In this document: one piece after another, positions 47,299-60,555 of the stretch | Numbering within the stretch: the stretch's first letter is position 1 | How the letters are laid out: each line of letters begins with the position of its first letter | NCBI GenBank assembly: GCA_031772625.1 | Contig: CM062815.1 | Location: 606,655,980 to 606,719,979, forward strand | DNA from: Pinus tabuliformis | Lineage: Eukaryota > Streptophyta > Pinopsida > Pinales > Pinaceae | Direction: 5' to 3' | Length of the DNA stretch: 64,000 nucleotides | The notes under the pieces: generated by a model | Seen by the model: only the letters and a program-made list of their open reading frames with translations | What the model was told of the DNA's origin: nothing | Database searches by the model: none | Made by a program: the position numbers and the translations under genes

Positions 47299-48094
47299 TT
47301 TAAAATAAATAATTATGTATATATAATTAAATGTTAATAGATTCTGATTCCAACTGATGTTTTGGACATAGCACCACCCTCTTCCTCCCTATTAGGAGAT
47401 GTGCCACAAGTATTGAATATTTCACTTATGTTTTGTTATAAATTGAAGTGAAAGTTTCATTAAAAAATGATTTATATATTTATCTTATAATTTTAAAATT
47501 TTGGAATTTTAGGTTTGGGGAGATGATTTCCATTGTCTAGGGACTTTAGTGATGGAGTCGACAATGGGGATAGGATCATCTAAACAATTTGAAAAAGGTG
47601 TATCGATTTTTTTAATATTGTAAGTTTATTCATTTTCATACATGCAATTTAAAATTTCTAATATGTACATGTACATGTATTGTACAGGGCATCCAGGAGG
47701 GCGCAATGCAAGATGAACACCAAAAGAGCACAATGGAGGGTGAACACCATGAGGTATTGCATGGAATTTGAATTTTTTATAATTTTGTTTTGATGATATT
47801 ACATTCTCATTTAATTTAAAAACATTAAAATTTAATTTTAAAGAACATAATCTTATGTATATATGCAGTTACACATGTTGTGCAGGGAACCCATGATTCA
47901 GAGGAGAGCACAAGGAGATTGATAGATCGTATATTTGAGCGAGATTGTCTAAATTGATGAAACTTTTTTTTTTCAGTTTTTTAATGTTATATTACTTTTA
48001 TTATGATATAAATTTTGGAGATATTTAAAGTAAAACTCTTTATTATGATTTAATACATGCTAATTTTGGAGTTTATGTACATTTTGCATGATTG

Positions 48095-48915
48095 TATGGT
48101 TTGATGCTTAAAACTTGGTTTTACATATTTAAGTTCATGAATATGTAGTGCAATGAAAGTAAATTTGCATTTAGTTGGTACGTTTTGCATTCAATCATTC
48201 ATATACCTATAATGTTATTAGATGATTCTTAGGTTTTGTTTAAAGTTGTTTTCTCTTGACTTATTTAAAATGAATCTATTGAAATTGCAAATTACAAAGT
48301 GTGGTCTACATTTTTCATTTGAATGAATCAAGTATAATTTGATGTAGATGTCTAAAACAATGATAACATAAAATTGCACTATAAAATATGGTACATGTAC
48401 ATTTTTCATTCATGTATAGAAAGGCTACTATGGATGTGGGTTGATAGTTAAATTTTAAAATAAAGTTGTTTGAATGCACATTTACATAAGTTAGATAAAA
48501 TTGCATTATAAAACATGGCCCACAATTTGCATGATGCATGCATGGCTTGATGCTTGTAAATGTTTTACATATTTGCACTTAGTTGGTACATTTTGCATCC
48601 AATCATTCTTATAATGTTAGTAGATGATTCTTAGGTTTTGTTTAAATTAGTTTTGTCTTGACATATTTAAAATGAGTCTATTAAAACTGCAAAAATTACA
48701 AAATATGGTCCACATTTTGCATTTGAATGAATAAAGTATAATTCGATGTAGATGTATAAAACAATGATAACAATTTGCATGATGCATGTGCATGGTTTGA
48801 TTCTTTTAAAGGTTTTACATATAATTTAAGTTCATGAATATGTAGAAATGAAATTAAATTTGCATTTAGTTGGTACATTTTGAATTCAATCATACCTATA
48901 ATGTTAGTAAATGAT
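48095..48915. repeat. Imperfect tandem repeats between genes A and B
   Basis: Three diverged copies share phrases such as TTTGCATTTAGTTGGTAC, AATGTTAGTAGATGATTC and GATGTAGATGTMTAAAACAATG (near 48,170/48,570/48,860 and 48,340/48,745). Spacing is irregular, about 250-400 bp. No gene is supported in 47,958-49,249; the right part is the expected 3' UTR side of gene B. Confidence 0.7.
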
Positions 48916-49764
48916 TCTTAGTAAATGACTCAACCAGCCACAATCACAACTTAACAGAGAAGTAATAGCGCTAGGCTCAACCAACCATAATCACAAATTA
49001 ATAGAGTAGTAACAATGCAATATACATCACAAATTAACAAAGAAGTAAATCCCCAATACAGGTATACATAACAAGCAATATACATATAACTTTGTAACTC
49101 AATACAAGACCCAATGTGTATCTCTTTCACATCATCACATTCTTAAGAATGTACAACTTAAGAGTGAAAAAAAAGAAATGCTGATAATGGACTTGAACTC
49201 TAAGTTCTAAAAGATCAATCCAAGTAGAAGAAATTATTGGGCAGTTCAATTAAAAAATTTCTAATGGAATGCCATCTTCAATGATCCGTTCATGGTCAAC
49301 TTTTGACATTCTCCATCTTTTAACTTTCAATTATTTTTTTTTATTGAACTTTTATCAACTTTATTCACACTGCACACACCAAGTTACTATATTGAAAACT
49401 TATGACATTAGGTTGATATTCTTGAAGGTAAACATTACTCTCAGTTTGGTGAGTTTCTTGGAAAAAATAACCTTTCAGTATAATAGACCCTCTTTCATAT
49501 ATAAAACTGTTATAATCATAGTCTTCCAATAACTTCATTTTTCATTCAGTGCACCGCATCAAATAATACTTGACACTTTCTATGTTGTTAGTGGGTGTAA
49601 CTATAGTGAAAACATCTCCTGCACAATAAAACAAGTGTAAATTCATATCATGACTTACATGAAATTAACTTTATCAATATGGACTTGATTTTATTATCTA
49701 TTTCTAGAGCTATATATTTTAACTATTATCTAGATACTTATACACATTGATTTTAAAAACATAA

Positions 49765-49769
<5 letters not shown>

Positions 49770-49831
<62 letters not shown>
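49770..49831. repeat. (TA)n microsatellite
   Basis: About 62 bp of TA repeats lie just downstream of a predicted donor of gene B, inside its last intron. Confidence 0.98.
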
Positions 49832-49833
<2 letters not shown>

Positions 49834-51651
49834 AAATGTTACCTTCTCTAATAAGATCAGAAACTTGACCACCTTTAGATGATGCTATAGTATCCTCTAA
49901 TTCCATCTCTTCAAATCTTGCAACTGACATTTTCCCCTTTGTATTTATTTTTGTATGTTGCCAAGGTTTTACATACATATTGTTTTCTCAAACATCATTG
50001 GATTTTGTGTCCTCTATGCAAACATGAAAAAAAACAAGAATATTTTCTTTTATCAAATGAAAATGCATTTTGGTAATCCTTTGTTTTAACTGAATGCAAT
50101 TTTCAAATCCCTTTTACTGGTTCAACTTCATATTTAATCGATCTATCTACCTCTTTGACTCCAATATGCCAAAAAAACCTATAGTAAATTCAAACAATAA
50201 TTTAAATATGTTATTTAAAATACAATTTATATATGTTGAAGATAATCTTTGTCATACTTTTAAACAATATAATTTATCAATGTTTAAAATTATAAAATTA
50301 ATAAAAGTGATCATATATTAAAACTATATACATTTTAATTTGTACATATATGTGCATACCTTCGTACCTCCCTTGATGGGTTAGTTTGATAGCTTAGTGC
50401 AGCATCACACCATTGAACAAATTGTTCAACTAAGACAAATCTATAGGAAAAGTGGTCCATTGATATTTTCGAAGTGCTCATTTTATACATGTCCCTGCAC
50501 CATCATGTTCTCCTATTCCATGATTAGTCTCAAAGAAATTCCAACGATGTTTAATGTGGGTTTTCTTATGAAGACGACACAACCAAAAGAATGATCGTGA
50601 AGATTTGAATTGAACTACACATCCATCTGATCATATCCAATGTCCATTGAATTTTATTCCACGACCTTTCGATGAGTCATAAATCTGATCAAAACAATGT
50701 TGTACAAAATGTGTATCATGTGTATGACCATCGCTGATATAAAAGTGACATTCTTTAATAACATGTCGATTCTCACTAGTGCTTTCTATATTATCAACAT
50801 TTTGTTCACATGTCTATATAGAATATGGACAAGCATAGAGACTTGGTCAAAATGATAATATTCACTCTCTTTTTCATTTTGTGCAACAAATGTGTAATTA
50901 TCTGCAAAATCAACTATTGAAAAAATTGTCCGTAATGGAAACATTTCACGGGTTTTTTTGAATTGCAGGTCCTGCCATCAAGCTCTATTCGAATGCTTAG
51001 TGTACTTATAAATTTCTGTCAAAAATTTCTTCAAAAAAATCTATCACAGGAATTTCTTCTTCTTGTAATTCAAGCCTTTTAGCACTTGTACTATTATTTG
51101 AATTAATCGATGTATGAATATATTCATATCTCTTCCATTTCACTTTTAGGTTAGACAATGATTGATCATTTATAGCAATAGAATATATGTTGTGAAATAA
51201 ATACAAATTTCCACAATGATCACTTTTTTTTACCACCAACGCATTTCTTTTGGTAAAATAATTCATGACTTTCTCTTTCACATAAAATTTCGGATATGAA
51301 ACCATGGAGAGTGGAAGGAGGAGGTGAATTTTTCCAAAATGTTTTACCAAAATTAAGGCCTGTGTAATAATATAATCAAAATTCCACATGATAACAACAA
51401 CAACAAGTATCACGTACATTGATAGGTTTAACATATCATGGTTTTTTTGCACAAAAGTATTGATTGAGACATTAATTCCATGATTCTATTCTATGAACTT
51501 ATTGAACAACTCTATTTGAGGTGTGTCCAAGATATGTTTTGCATGTTTTTCATATTTCTTTCATGCTATTCTTCACCACATCACATCCCTTGCCTTTGGT
51601 GGAACACGGGAATTTTTTATCCAATATTCATATATTATTTTCTTAACATCT

Positions 51652-51983
51652 TGTTATGAAACCGGCTCACAAAAAGATAGAAAAGATAGATCAACGCCTT
51701 AGAAATCAACCTCTTCAGGGCGGAACCTCCTTTACATTACACAAATGAATAATTCTTGGAAGATACAAATGACAAGACCTACTTTCTATATACAGGAGTC
51801 TAAGGGGTCATAATATAATCAGAGCCGACATAACAATAATAATGTAAGGGAACAATAATAATAGTAGTGGGCATCTATGTGGCACGATAATAAAAATATG
51901 GGTACTACATGGGAACAACAATATAATAAGGGGGTTTCCCTAGTAACAATAGGGGGTTACACTAGTAGTATAGGGATCTAACA
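51652..51983 (-). repeat. 3' LTR of short gypsy element
   Basis: TGTTATGAAACC to GGATCTAACA, 332 bp, with 26 or so bases not present in the other LTR (near 51,690-51,715). Confidence 0.92.
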
Positions 51984-52229
51984 TGCCCCTCTCCTTCAAA
52001 AAGTGTTGTCCTCAACGCTTGAGTAGTTCTGGATGCTTATGTATAAAATTATCATCCTTCCATGTGGAATATTCAGTGAGTAAGTTCTTCCACTTGATGA
52101 GATACTCTGAAATTGATCAATTTCGTAGTTGTCGATTTCTCGATTCTGTGACTGCTTTAGGTTCCAATATGATTTTTCCTTCCTTGTCAAGTTCTGGAAA
52201 TATTGTTTGAACTGGGATCTTCTCACCTA

Positions 52230-53105
52230 TAACCTTTTTTAAGCATGAAACATGGAAAAGTGGGTACAAGCAAGAAGCTCAAATGAATCAGGTTCCCAAA
52301 GATGAACCTCATGTTGAATGTTATCCTTTAAAGTCCCTATGAAGACATCAATCCTATTCTTCTCTAGAATATCATTTAGCCTTATATTCAATTTTTGGAA
52401 GTCCTCAATGTGCTCTTCCATTGAACCCTTTTGTTTGAGATTTATCAATTGGCTAAAAAAGGTGTTTTTCTTTGTATCCTCATAATGTGCTATCATTTCC
52501 TACGTGAAAATTGACCAGGTGATGAGTTGTTTATGAGAACAGATCCCTCTATACCATACAAACTGATTCAGTTCTAAATATAAACATGAAATACATACCT
52601 TTTATGTGTTTTGCACATTATGTAGATCAAAATATTTCTCCATGTGTAGTATCCATGTTATGGGATCCTTGCCATCAAACTTCCTCATATCAATCTTTGG
52701 AATATGTTGGGTCTTCAATCCAATGTTAGATTCTATGAAATCATGATTAACATTACTTTTGTTCTCATCATGAGTTTCCTATACTACCTTTTTGCCATTA
52801 AGAGGCCTTTATTATAGTAGCTTTGTCCCACCTTCCTTCAAACCTTCCATGTATTTCTTCAAATATTCCATTCCTTTCTTTCAATACGCGTTCATACCAT
52901 TGATAGCAACTTCCATAGCATAGAAAAAACTATTTATCTTAGCTTCGATCGCATTCTTCAAATCATCCATCCAAATTTGATTACTAGGTGCTTCTATTTT
53001 CTCGATTCGATTCATTATTTTTCTTGCTTTTAGGATCTCAATCTTGAATCTGATGTATCTTTGAAAGTTCAAATCCCCAAGGTCTGGAATTTTGACTTGA
53101 ATTAG
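52230..53105 (-). pseudogene. gag: Gypsy gag remnant
   Basis: Stops break the minus-strand frame, but conserved Retrotrans_gag blocks are clear: MRKFDGKDPITWILHMEKYF (about 52,670), YLELNQFVWY (about 52,570), a WSIFT motif, then FFSQLINLKQKGSMEEHIED and GTLKDNIQHEVHLWEP (to 52,290). The upstream part (52,880-53,105) is a charged helical region. This matches chromovirus-like Gag proteins. No zinc knuckle, protease or RT follows before the 3' LTR; 52,000-52,226 is basic/Gln-rich sequence of unclear origin. Confidence 0.82.
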
Positions 53106-53780
53106 CCCTCCGTGTCATCCTTCTAATGCCACAAGTCTGATCAAAATTGGATTCTCCAAGAAGGCGTTATGCCCAATCTCCCAAGATGACCTAATTATAT
53201 ACTTGTTCAGTAGAGTGAACTTGTACGAAATTCCACGTGTCAATTTTTCAACCTTAGGACCTGAAACCGATACACAAAAAACTACAGTCTGTCCTCTTTC
53301 TGTAACTTCTTACGAAATTTCAATATGATGCTCAAAGAGAAAGTTATGATGATTTTTCCAAGGTCATCTATTTGGGATGTAACTTTAGAGCCTACAGAAA
53401 CCATAACTTCCTTGGACTATATCTCTGAAAATGTAACAAAAAAAGATCTAAAATTCGGGCTTGAGCTTCACCAAGCTTTCAGCTCAAAGGGGTTTTAATT
53501 TTAGAGTCGGAAATTTTGTAGAAAAACAATTATAGAAAAAATTCCACGATGACTTGTTTGAGATGGAATTCTAGAGCTTGAAAAAAACCTAACTTCCTTA
53601 GATCATATCTCCAAAAATATAGTGAGACAAGATCTAAACTTTGGACCCGAGGTTCAATGCGATGTCGTCTCAAATGGGTTTTTTTAGCTTCGACAACATC
53701 GCAGAAAACTGTTATAGTGACAATTCCACACAGCTTAGTTGGAGCAGTGAAACCCTAGCATCCAAAGCTTTGATACCAAA

Positions 53781-54086
53781 TTTTATGAAACCAGCTCACA
53801 AAAAGATACAAAAGATAGATCAACGCCTTAAACATCACATTACATAAATGAACAATCCTTGGATGATACAAATGACAAGACCTTCTTTCTATATATATGA
53901 GTCTAAGGGGTCATAATATAATCAGAACCGACATAACAATAATAATTTAAGGGCACAATAATAATAATAGTGGGCTTCTATGGGGCACAATAATAAAAAT
54001 ATGGGTACTACATGGGAACAACAATATAATAAGGGAGTTTCCCTAATAACAATAAGGGGTTACACTAGTAGTATAGGGACCTAACA
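53781..54086 (-). repeat. 5' LTR of short gypsy element
   Basis: 306 bp ending GGACCTAACA. Its other terminus is mutated (TTTTATG where the partner has TGTTATG). The duplication CATCT follows. Confidence 0.9.
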
Positions 54087-54716
54087 CATCTTCACCAAGT
54101 CTATATTTATATGGTTGCCTACAAATAACTATCCAATAAGAGAGCTCAGAATTTACATCTATTTGTAATCGAAATTTTCTATGTTTGTGCAGTATTTTTT
54201 GTGAGGCCCCTAATATTTTTGCCCTAGATTTTACCGAACGATCTTCTTTAGTACTTGATGAAACCACTGCCATTTGTATTACTCTACGTGTAGCTACACC
54301 ATTTTTCTTTCTAAATCTTCTAATTTTTTGTAGAGAACTTTTTATATTTTGAATCACATTTTCTTTCACCCTTTTATCTTTTGTTGATTTTCGAATACCC
54401 AATAGAGTTGTAGTGTCTTTGAATTTCTTTGATGTAAAAAGACCTCTCAAAATTTAAGTTTGAAATGTCACACTTTCATCTTAGAATAACTTCTCAATAA
54501 TGACCTTAACACGATATCATACAATATGGTCAGCTCTTTTATCTCCATATATGCCAGTGCCAACATTTTCTAACATATCATCATAGATATTGATTTCATC
54601 TGTACATATAAAAATTAAATGTAAATGGGTATAAATATTCATTAAATAATAAAATTAAAAAATAGAGTTTGAATGAAATTGAAATTAATAAATATGTATA
54701 ACTTCAATAATACACA

Positions 54717-54850
<134 letters not shown>

Positions 54851-55289
54851 TTGATGGTGATTTAACTTCTTCATTTGAATCTCTTTCAACATCTTCAACA
54901 ACATCATCAATTATTGGTTCATTATCTTTTTCACTTTGTGTTTCAACATTTTCAATCACATCATCAATGTTATGAGGAATATCTCTTTTTGTTTACATTG
55001 CAAAATATTTTTCAAATTAGTTCATCAAATAAAAATTAAATTTCACAATACACTAGTTAAATTTTAAATATGATTCATAATATTTACATTTACATATGTG
55101 CTTCAACTTCAAGTTGAGATTGATTTTCCCTTTCAATATTTACACGTTATTCCTTCTTTCTTTTGTAATAGCTTCTCCCGTAATCTCTATGAGTCTCAAT
55201 GTCTCTTGTTCGATCATATTTTCTCTTGCAATTTCTTTGATTTCCCATGATAATTCAAGCTACGTAGATTTTTAAAATCCAATCCAAAA

Positions 55290-55830
55290 AATTCAATTTC
55301 AAAAAATCCTACAAAAAAAATTCACTTTCAAAATTTAGAACAAAAAACTCACTTTAAAAACTCAGCACAAAAGAGTTACTTTAAAAAATCTCACTTTAAA
55401 AATTCAGCCAAACAAATTTACTTCAAAAAAACTCACTTTAAAAATTCAGCGTAAAAGTATCACTTTAAAAATCAAGCCCAAAAAACTTACATTAAAAATT
55501 AAGCTAAAAAATCTCAATTTAAAAATTCAACCCAAAAAACTTACTTTAAAAATTAAGCTAAAAAATCTCACTTAAAAAATTCAACCTAAAAGACTTACTT
55601 TAAAAATTAAGCTAAAAAATCTCACTTAAAAAATTCAGCCCAAAGGACTTACTTTAAAAATTAAGCTAAAAAATCTCACTTAAAAATTTTAGCCCAAAAG
55701 ACTTACTTTAAAAATTAAGCCCAAAAAATTTCCTCCAAAAAGTTGAGCCCAAAAAGCTTACTTTCAAAATTAACTCCAAAAAATTCGGCCTAAAAGATGT
55801 ACCTTAAAAGTTCACTCCAAATGAGGAAAT
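55290..55830. repeat. AT-rich minisatellite upstream of gene B
   Basis: About ten or more imperfect units alternate CTTACTTTAAAAATTAAGC and AAAAAATCTCACTTAAAAA, giving a compound period of about 55 bp with 27-bp half units. It lies between the gene B start codon and the right subterminal region. Confidence 0.85.
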
Positions 55831-55899
55831 TGTGTGAAAATGAAGTTTCATCTCCATTTATTTATATCGTTTCGGGTGAAATGTTTTTTTATAAGATCA

Positions 55900-56110
55900 C
55901 ACCGTTTCAATTTTGTGGCCAACGGAAAATATCAACATATTTTTGGCTGAACTTTTAAAAATAATTTCACCGAACTTCTAATGTAATTCAGCTGAATTTT
56001 TTTCCATTTATTTAAACGAGCATCAACGACAAACACAAGTTCGGTCGAATGTAATTTTAATTCACCCAAACTGTTTTAACCTTCAAATCTACAAAAACTC
56101 GGCTCTTGTC
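55900..56110 (-). repeat. Right subterminal region with GTTCGGTCGAA-type motifs
   Basis: It contains TTGGCTGAA, CACCGAAC, ATTCAGCTGAAT and GTTCGGTCGAA (about 56,040) in the order found, inverted, at 24,160-23,930. From here to the terminal repeat (56,110-56,864) the sequence is AT-rich with no gene, about 750 bp longer than on the left side. Confidence 0.5.
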
Positions 56111-56864
56111 ACCTTTTTTCAATTTGGAAATGCTTAAAATCCATCAAATTTAGTGAATTTACTGTTGGAACAAAAGCCATAGTTTGCAGAATTGAATTTA
56201 CTTTCAGTAGATATAAACTTTATGGAATTTCATAAAAATTTGCTAATTTAATTAATTTTCTAAAAAATAGTCTGGAAATTTTTTTTGAAGGTCATTATGA
56301 TTCAGTGAAATAAAAAATTTGTATATTCCAAAATACACTATAAAAAATATGAAAAATTTATGGTTCATTACATTGGTTCATCTTTTGTAATGGGTAGTTT
56401 TTAGATTTTAACTTTATAACTAATATGTTGAGAAATTTGACGCTCAACTAAACATCATTAAAATCTGAAGTTTTTTCATATTGGTTCAATTAAAAAAATT
56501 CTCGTAATTATCATGGGCGTCAATTGGTGTTGTATATATAATGATATGGAAGTAGAGTTTGTCTAGGTTACTGGAAGACATTTGTTTTCAAAAATGCCAA
56601 GTTAACAAAGAATACACTAGTGCTAAAAAACATGACGTGTTATGAATCCCTTGATTTTTAAAGAACACATAATCAAACAATTTCTAAGTTGACATATCAA
56701 ATGTGGATAAAAAAATTCCAAAAAATAAGTAATAGAAAGCGAATAAAACTTCTCACAAGTTTCTTTTTTATTGTAAAATGAAATTATAAACAGAAAAAAA
56801 TTCTTTGGCTTGCCGAAAGTTGAAGAACTTCTAAAAATGATATTTTTTTCTCAGAAAAGGAAAG

Positions 56865-56893
56865 AAGTGTAACCCAACTTCACATTTTCACCC
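56865..56893 (-). repeat. Right 29-bp terminal inverted repeat
   Basis: AAGTGTAACCC...TTTTCACCC is the exact reverse complement of 23,860-23,888. Retroelement sequence begins immediately after it. Confidence 0.7.
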
Positions 56894-57394
56894 TAAGGAC
56901 TGCAAGCTCTAGGGCACTATGGTGTTTCTCAATCCACTTCCTAGATAATTTTTTGAACTTGATAGGAAGGGATTCGTCGAAGGTAGGAAATAAGGAGTCC
57001 CACACCAATTGACACGAAACTGTAAAAAAGTGATTGATTTTGTAGTGATCTAAAACAACAAGGTGAATTGACTTAGGTCAAATGGACACATGATCTAGTG
57101 GTTGATAAGTTCAACAGATATTAGAAAATCCCTTGAACAATAGAAGGCACGACACCAAAGAGACCACACAACTTAGACTCAAGAACACCAAAGGCTGTTA
57201 GGATACAAGGATGCAGGGACATTAGGGTATCAAAAATAAACTCATAACATGGTAGGGCTTAAAGAGAAGCTGACAAGAGAGGAATATGATGGATAAGTTC
57301 TAGATTTAAGGGATGGACAGTATACTGCTACCATAAAACTTAAGACCAATATAGATAGTAATGGCTGCTCTTTATTTCATTTTCTTCCCATTCT

Positions 57395-57940
57395 GTTTAG
57401 GTTTAACGAGTCCAGAAAGGGTAAACTTGATGGTCTTTTCCTGTTTAGAGAGTCTAAAAAGAGCATAAAGAATACTCCAAGGGGGTACCTTTGTCATGGT
57501 GGATGACTGCGTGCGACAAAGGGTTAGTAGTATACCCATCATAGTTCATTTTCCGTAAGTAGTCCATTGAGTCTGGATAAAGTGAGAAACCTATTCTTAA
57601 TAGACGTCTTCTTAATTTTGTTACAAGTACAAGGGGACATAGTAAACTTGATAATCCTCGTAAATTATCTTTAACCGAGTCAAATGAAGAAAACTCTTAG
57701 TATCTTTTTCAGTTTAAAGACCGACAAAAGGAGAGAAAAATAATTGCTTGAAACTATTTTGTAGATGTTTTACGATCCTGAAATAGGTAACTCAGGGTTT
57801 TTTCATTTAAAGAGTGAGAAGAGTCCCTAAAAATAATATGCTCATATATTCTTCGTAGGAGTTTAACTGGCCTAAATAATTAAACTCGAGGTTTTTCGAA
57901 TTAACGAGAAAGAAAAATACCATAAGAAGAATGCTCAGGC
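57395..57940 (-). repeat. Decayed stem-loop array (third relative)
   Basis: The same kind of motif as in A and B: TTTAACGAGTCCAGAAAGG, CTTTTCCTGTTTAGAGAGTC...AAAAAG, TTTTTCAGTTTAAAGACC..AAAAGG, TTTTACGATCCTG and GAATTAACGAGAAAG. Confidence 0.6.
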
Positions 57941-58800
57941 TTCCTGCTTTCCTTCAAACTTAGGAATGTCTACAAAAATTTTGTGCGAGGTTGGAGGCCA
58001 TAACAAGTTATGGTTCATGGGATCATTTGTCTACTTGTATATATGCAGGATATCTAATGTAGCCAAGAAAGGCATTTGAGTAGGTACATATGAATCAGAC
58101 CAAGGAAGAGAAGGATGACTAGAGGGATCAGGAGGTCCTCCCATCAACTAGTTTCCAATAGGGTACACAGATTTTCATGGATAGTAGTTTCCATGAGGTA
58201 GTGTTCGGGTCATGTAGAGTGATGGGCCATGAGGCATTCCCCCAGCCTAAGGAAGGCTACTATCTAATGGGTTGCCCCCAAGATAGACGTTGTCCCCAAC
58301 ACATGAATATGGTTGAGTTGGGAGGCCCCAAGGAGATGCAGAGGGGTTCAAGGAATGCAACATCACTGGCCACATAAGACGAGTCCAGTATGGGACCACC
58401 ACCAATAGGAAAATAATCAATCAGAGATGGACCCTGTTGATCCATAGATCACATGGGTGCAGAAATTCCCTTAGTGGGTTGATAAGTACCAGAAACATTT
58501 CCCCCACTCCATAGTTGTGGGGGAGTTGAACCAAGCAATGATTTCCAACCAAAGGGGTTATTCAAGGCCATCAAATATGGAACACCAGGAGTCAACATGA
58601 AAGGATTAGGGGTAGTGGAGGAAAAAGAATGTTGAGAACCACCCAAAGTGGGTGTAGCTAAGGTTCCTGGATGAACCATAGGTTGTGCAATAGGATAACC
58701 CACAACAGGTGTGAAACTTGAGACAGGTAGGTTGAAAGATGATGGAGAAATGGTGTCCACAAAATACCATGACACACCTACATTCATTTTGATGTTCAAA
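57935..58800 (-). pseudogene. gag: Gag fossil of the third relative
   Basis: At 58,080-57,935 the minus strand reads MPFLATLDI, TNDPMNHNLLWPP and FVDIPKFEGKQEA with stops. It aligns with PFVATLELP, TNDPIAYAPWWPA and SDIPKFNGNPSED of element A's capsid entry. A Pro/Gly/Ser-rich frame upstream (58,799-58,449) suits the N-terminal Gag region. The rest of the capsid, the zinc knuckle and the protease are absent: the sequence passes directly into the stem-loop trailer, so an internal deletion is likely. Confidence 0.7.
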
Positions 58801-58989
58801 GGGGAACTAAAAAAGACACTAAAGGTAAGGGTGTTATCTGAATCAAGATAGGCCTACAAGGATCTGTAAGTGGAGGATTACAAGGAGGTACTAGACCTTA
58901 AATAGAAGGGCCCTCAGACAGAATAGACTCTGGGTTAGTATGGATGTGATTCAAGGTTTGAAACTAGAGGTTGGCTCCCTTGAGCAGTG

Positions 58990-60533
58990 GGGGAATTTAA
59001 TTCACTCAGAAATTCCTCCACAGAAAGTGGACGAAGGCCTTATAGGTATCAAGACAGACAACGAGAAACTAGGGTAGCCATGATGAATATATTTTACAAA
59101 ATTTTATTATTGATGTATTATATATGTCTCAGTAGGAAAGAGAAAACACCTAAAAATAAAAAATATCTAAAGGAAATCAATAGAAACTAGGGAACATAAA
59201 TCTGTCTGATAGCCACAACTAACTGGTGATGAAACCCAGTATCGAAGGGCTATAAGAGAGAGCTGACAAAATTTACAATTACGATTACTCCTAAGCTTTG
59301 CTCAAACCTGGGTAAGAAGGGGCCAAGCACTCTCATGAAGATGAGTACCCTCCCAACAAACCAAATACGAAGTAGGTTTGTCTATTTAGGTACCAAGGAA
59401 GCCCACCCCAGTCACCTTGTGTTTGTCCCTAAAAGTATGGCCACTAAGGTCACCTCAAATCACAGACGCCACAAGAGGGGTCACAGTCATAGACAATACG
59501 TTGTGTGGGCAGGACACCCAATTCCCAGACTAAGCTTCGATATCGCAAAGGGATCCCTAGTACACAAAATACCCACTGAAATGAAATCAAAGGTAACCTA
59601 CCTTATCTTACACTCCAATGTTGTCTCATGCTTAACTCTCTTGTTAGAGGAGCAGTCCCAAATGATGTGAGTGCAACAAGATTTTCTCTCTTTAATGACA
59701 TTAGTTTAAGTTTTGCAGTCTTGGGAAGTTTACTCACACAACTTATCCCAAGACTCTACCCTAGACTAATATGCATGTATCCTGAAAAAGAGTTGTTGAA
59801 TACTTTTATTACGATATTGATTTTAAATGTACTTTATTAATGTCTTCGGAAGGGGTGTTGACGTAAGAAGTTTTATGAGACTTTGACTCAAACCATGTAG
59901 AAAATATTATTTTCAATTTCAGTTCGATGAATAATATTTTCTACAAGGAGAGAGTAGCTATACACCTTTTCCAATGTTAAAAAACAAAATACAAGTTTCA
60001 ATGCACTTAAAAAAAAATGTAGACAATGATACTGTAAAGTGTATGCAAACTAATGTACAAAACATCAAGCAGATTAAGCACATAATAATTTTTTTCTTCT
60101 TTTTACTTTTAGGATGCAGAAAAATGCAAGATAAACTAAATTCTAAAATAAAACATGAATGCAACCATGATAATCATAGTCTAATACATCAAAGACCTTA
60201 AGACACAAACCAACAAAACACAGGCAGTGGAAATTACTAGAAAACTGACAAATCAGAGGTTTTAACGACTAATGCAAGCTAGCATATCAATACAGTGAGT
60301 TATAGGCATAGGTAACACACTGTGATAAGGGTTAGATAATTTTATAACACTATGTTGCCCACTACAGACAACGTTACACAGGTTTAACTCAAAATAATAG
60401 GGTATGGGTCCAAGAAAAGTACTCATATCAGTTTCATTATTAAGAATGAAAACAATGGATAGGAATTCAAACAAAGGTAATATCACAAAGAGGTAATTTA
60501 GGAGAGGGAAAAATAAAATGGGAAGAAAAATTC
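58990..60533 (-). other. Leader region of the third relative, no gene seen
   Basis: It lies between gag fossil and PBS. Only weak similarity to the A/B leaders can be seen by eye and no coding frame is supported. Confidence 0.45.
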
Positions 60534-60552
60534 TCCCCAGTGGAGTTGCTAA
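60534..60552 (-). promoter_or_regulatory. Primer binding site of the third relative
   Basis: On the minus strand AGCAACTCCACTGGGGAG is a mutated version of the tRNA-Arg-type PBS, next to the LTR. Confidence 0.65.
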
Positions 60553-60555
60553 TTC

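Larger units (their letters stand above)
51652..54086 (-). mobile_element. Short gag-only Ty3/gypsy element inserted in gene B
   Basis: LTRs at 51,652-51,983 (332 bp) and 53,781-54,086 (306 bp) are colinear apart from small deletions. Flanking duplications CATCT are at 51,647-51,651 and 54,087-54,091. Beside the right LTR the minus strand reads TTTGGTATCAAAGCTTTGG, a tRNA-Met-type PBS. Beside the left LTR it reads GGAGAGGGGCA, a polypurine tract. Only 1.8 kb lies inside, holding a decayed gag and no pol, so this was a non-autonomous copy. Gene B coding sequence reads on across the site. Confidence 0.92.

Noticed and set aside
44021-47308. Many Ser/Pro/Leu plus-strand and Arg/Glu/Gly minus-strand ORFs
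   Set aside because: Same composition artefact of the polypyrimidine tract.
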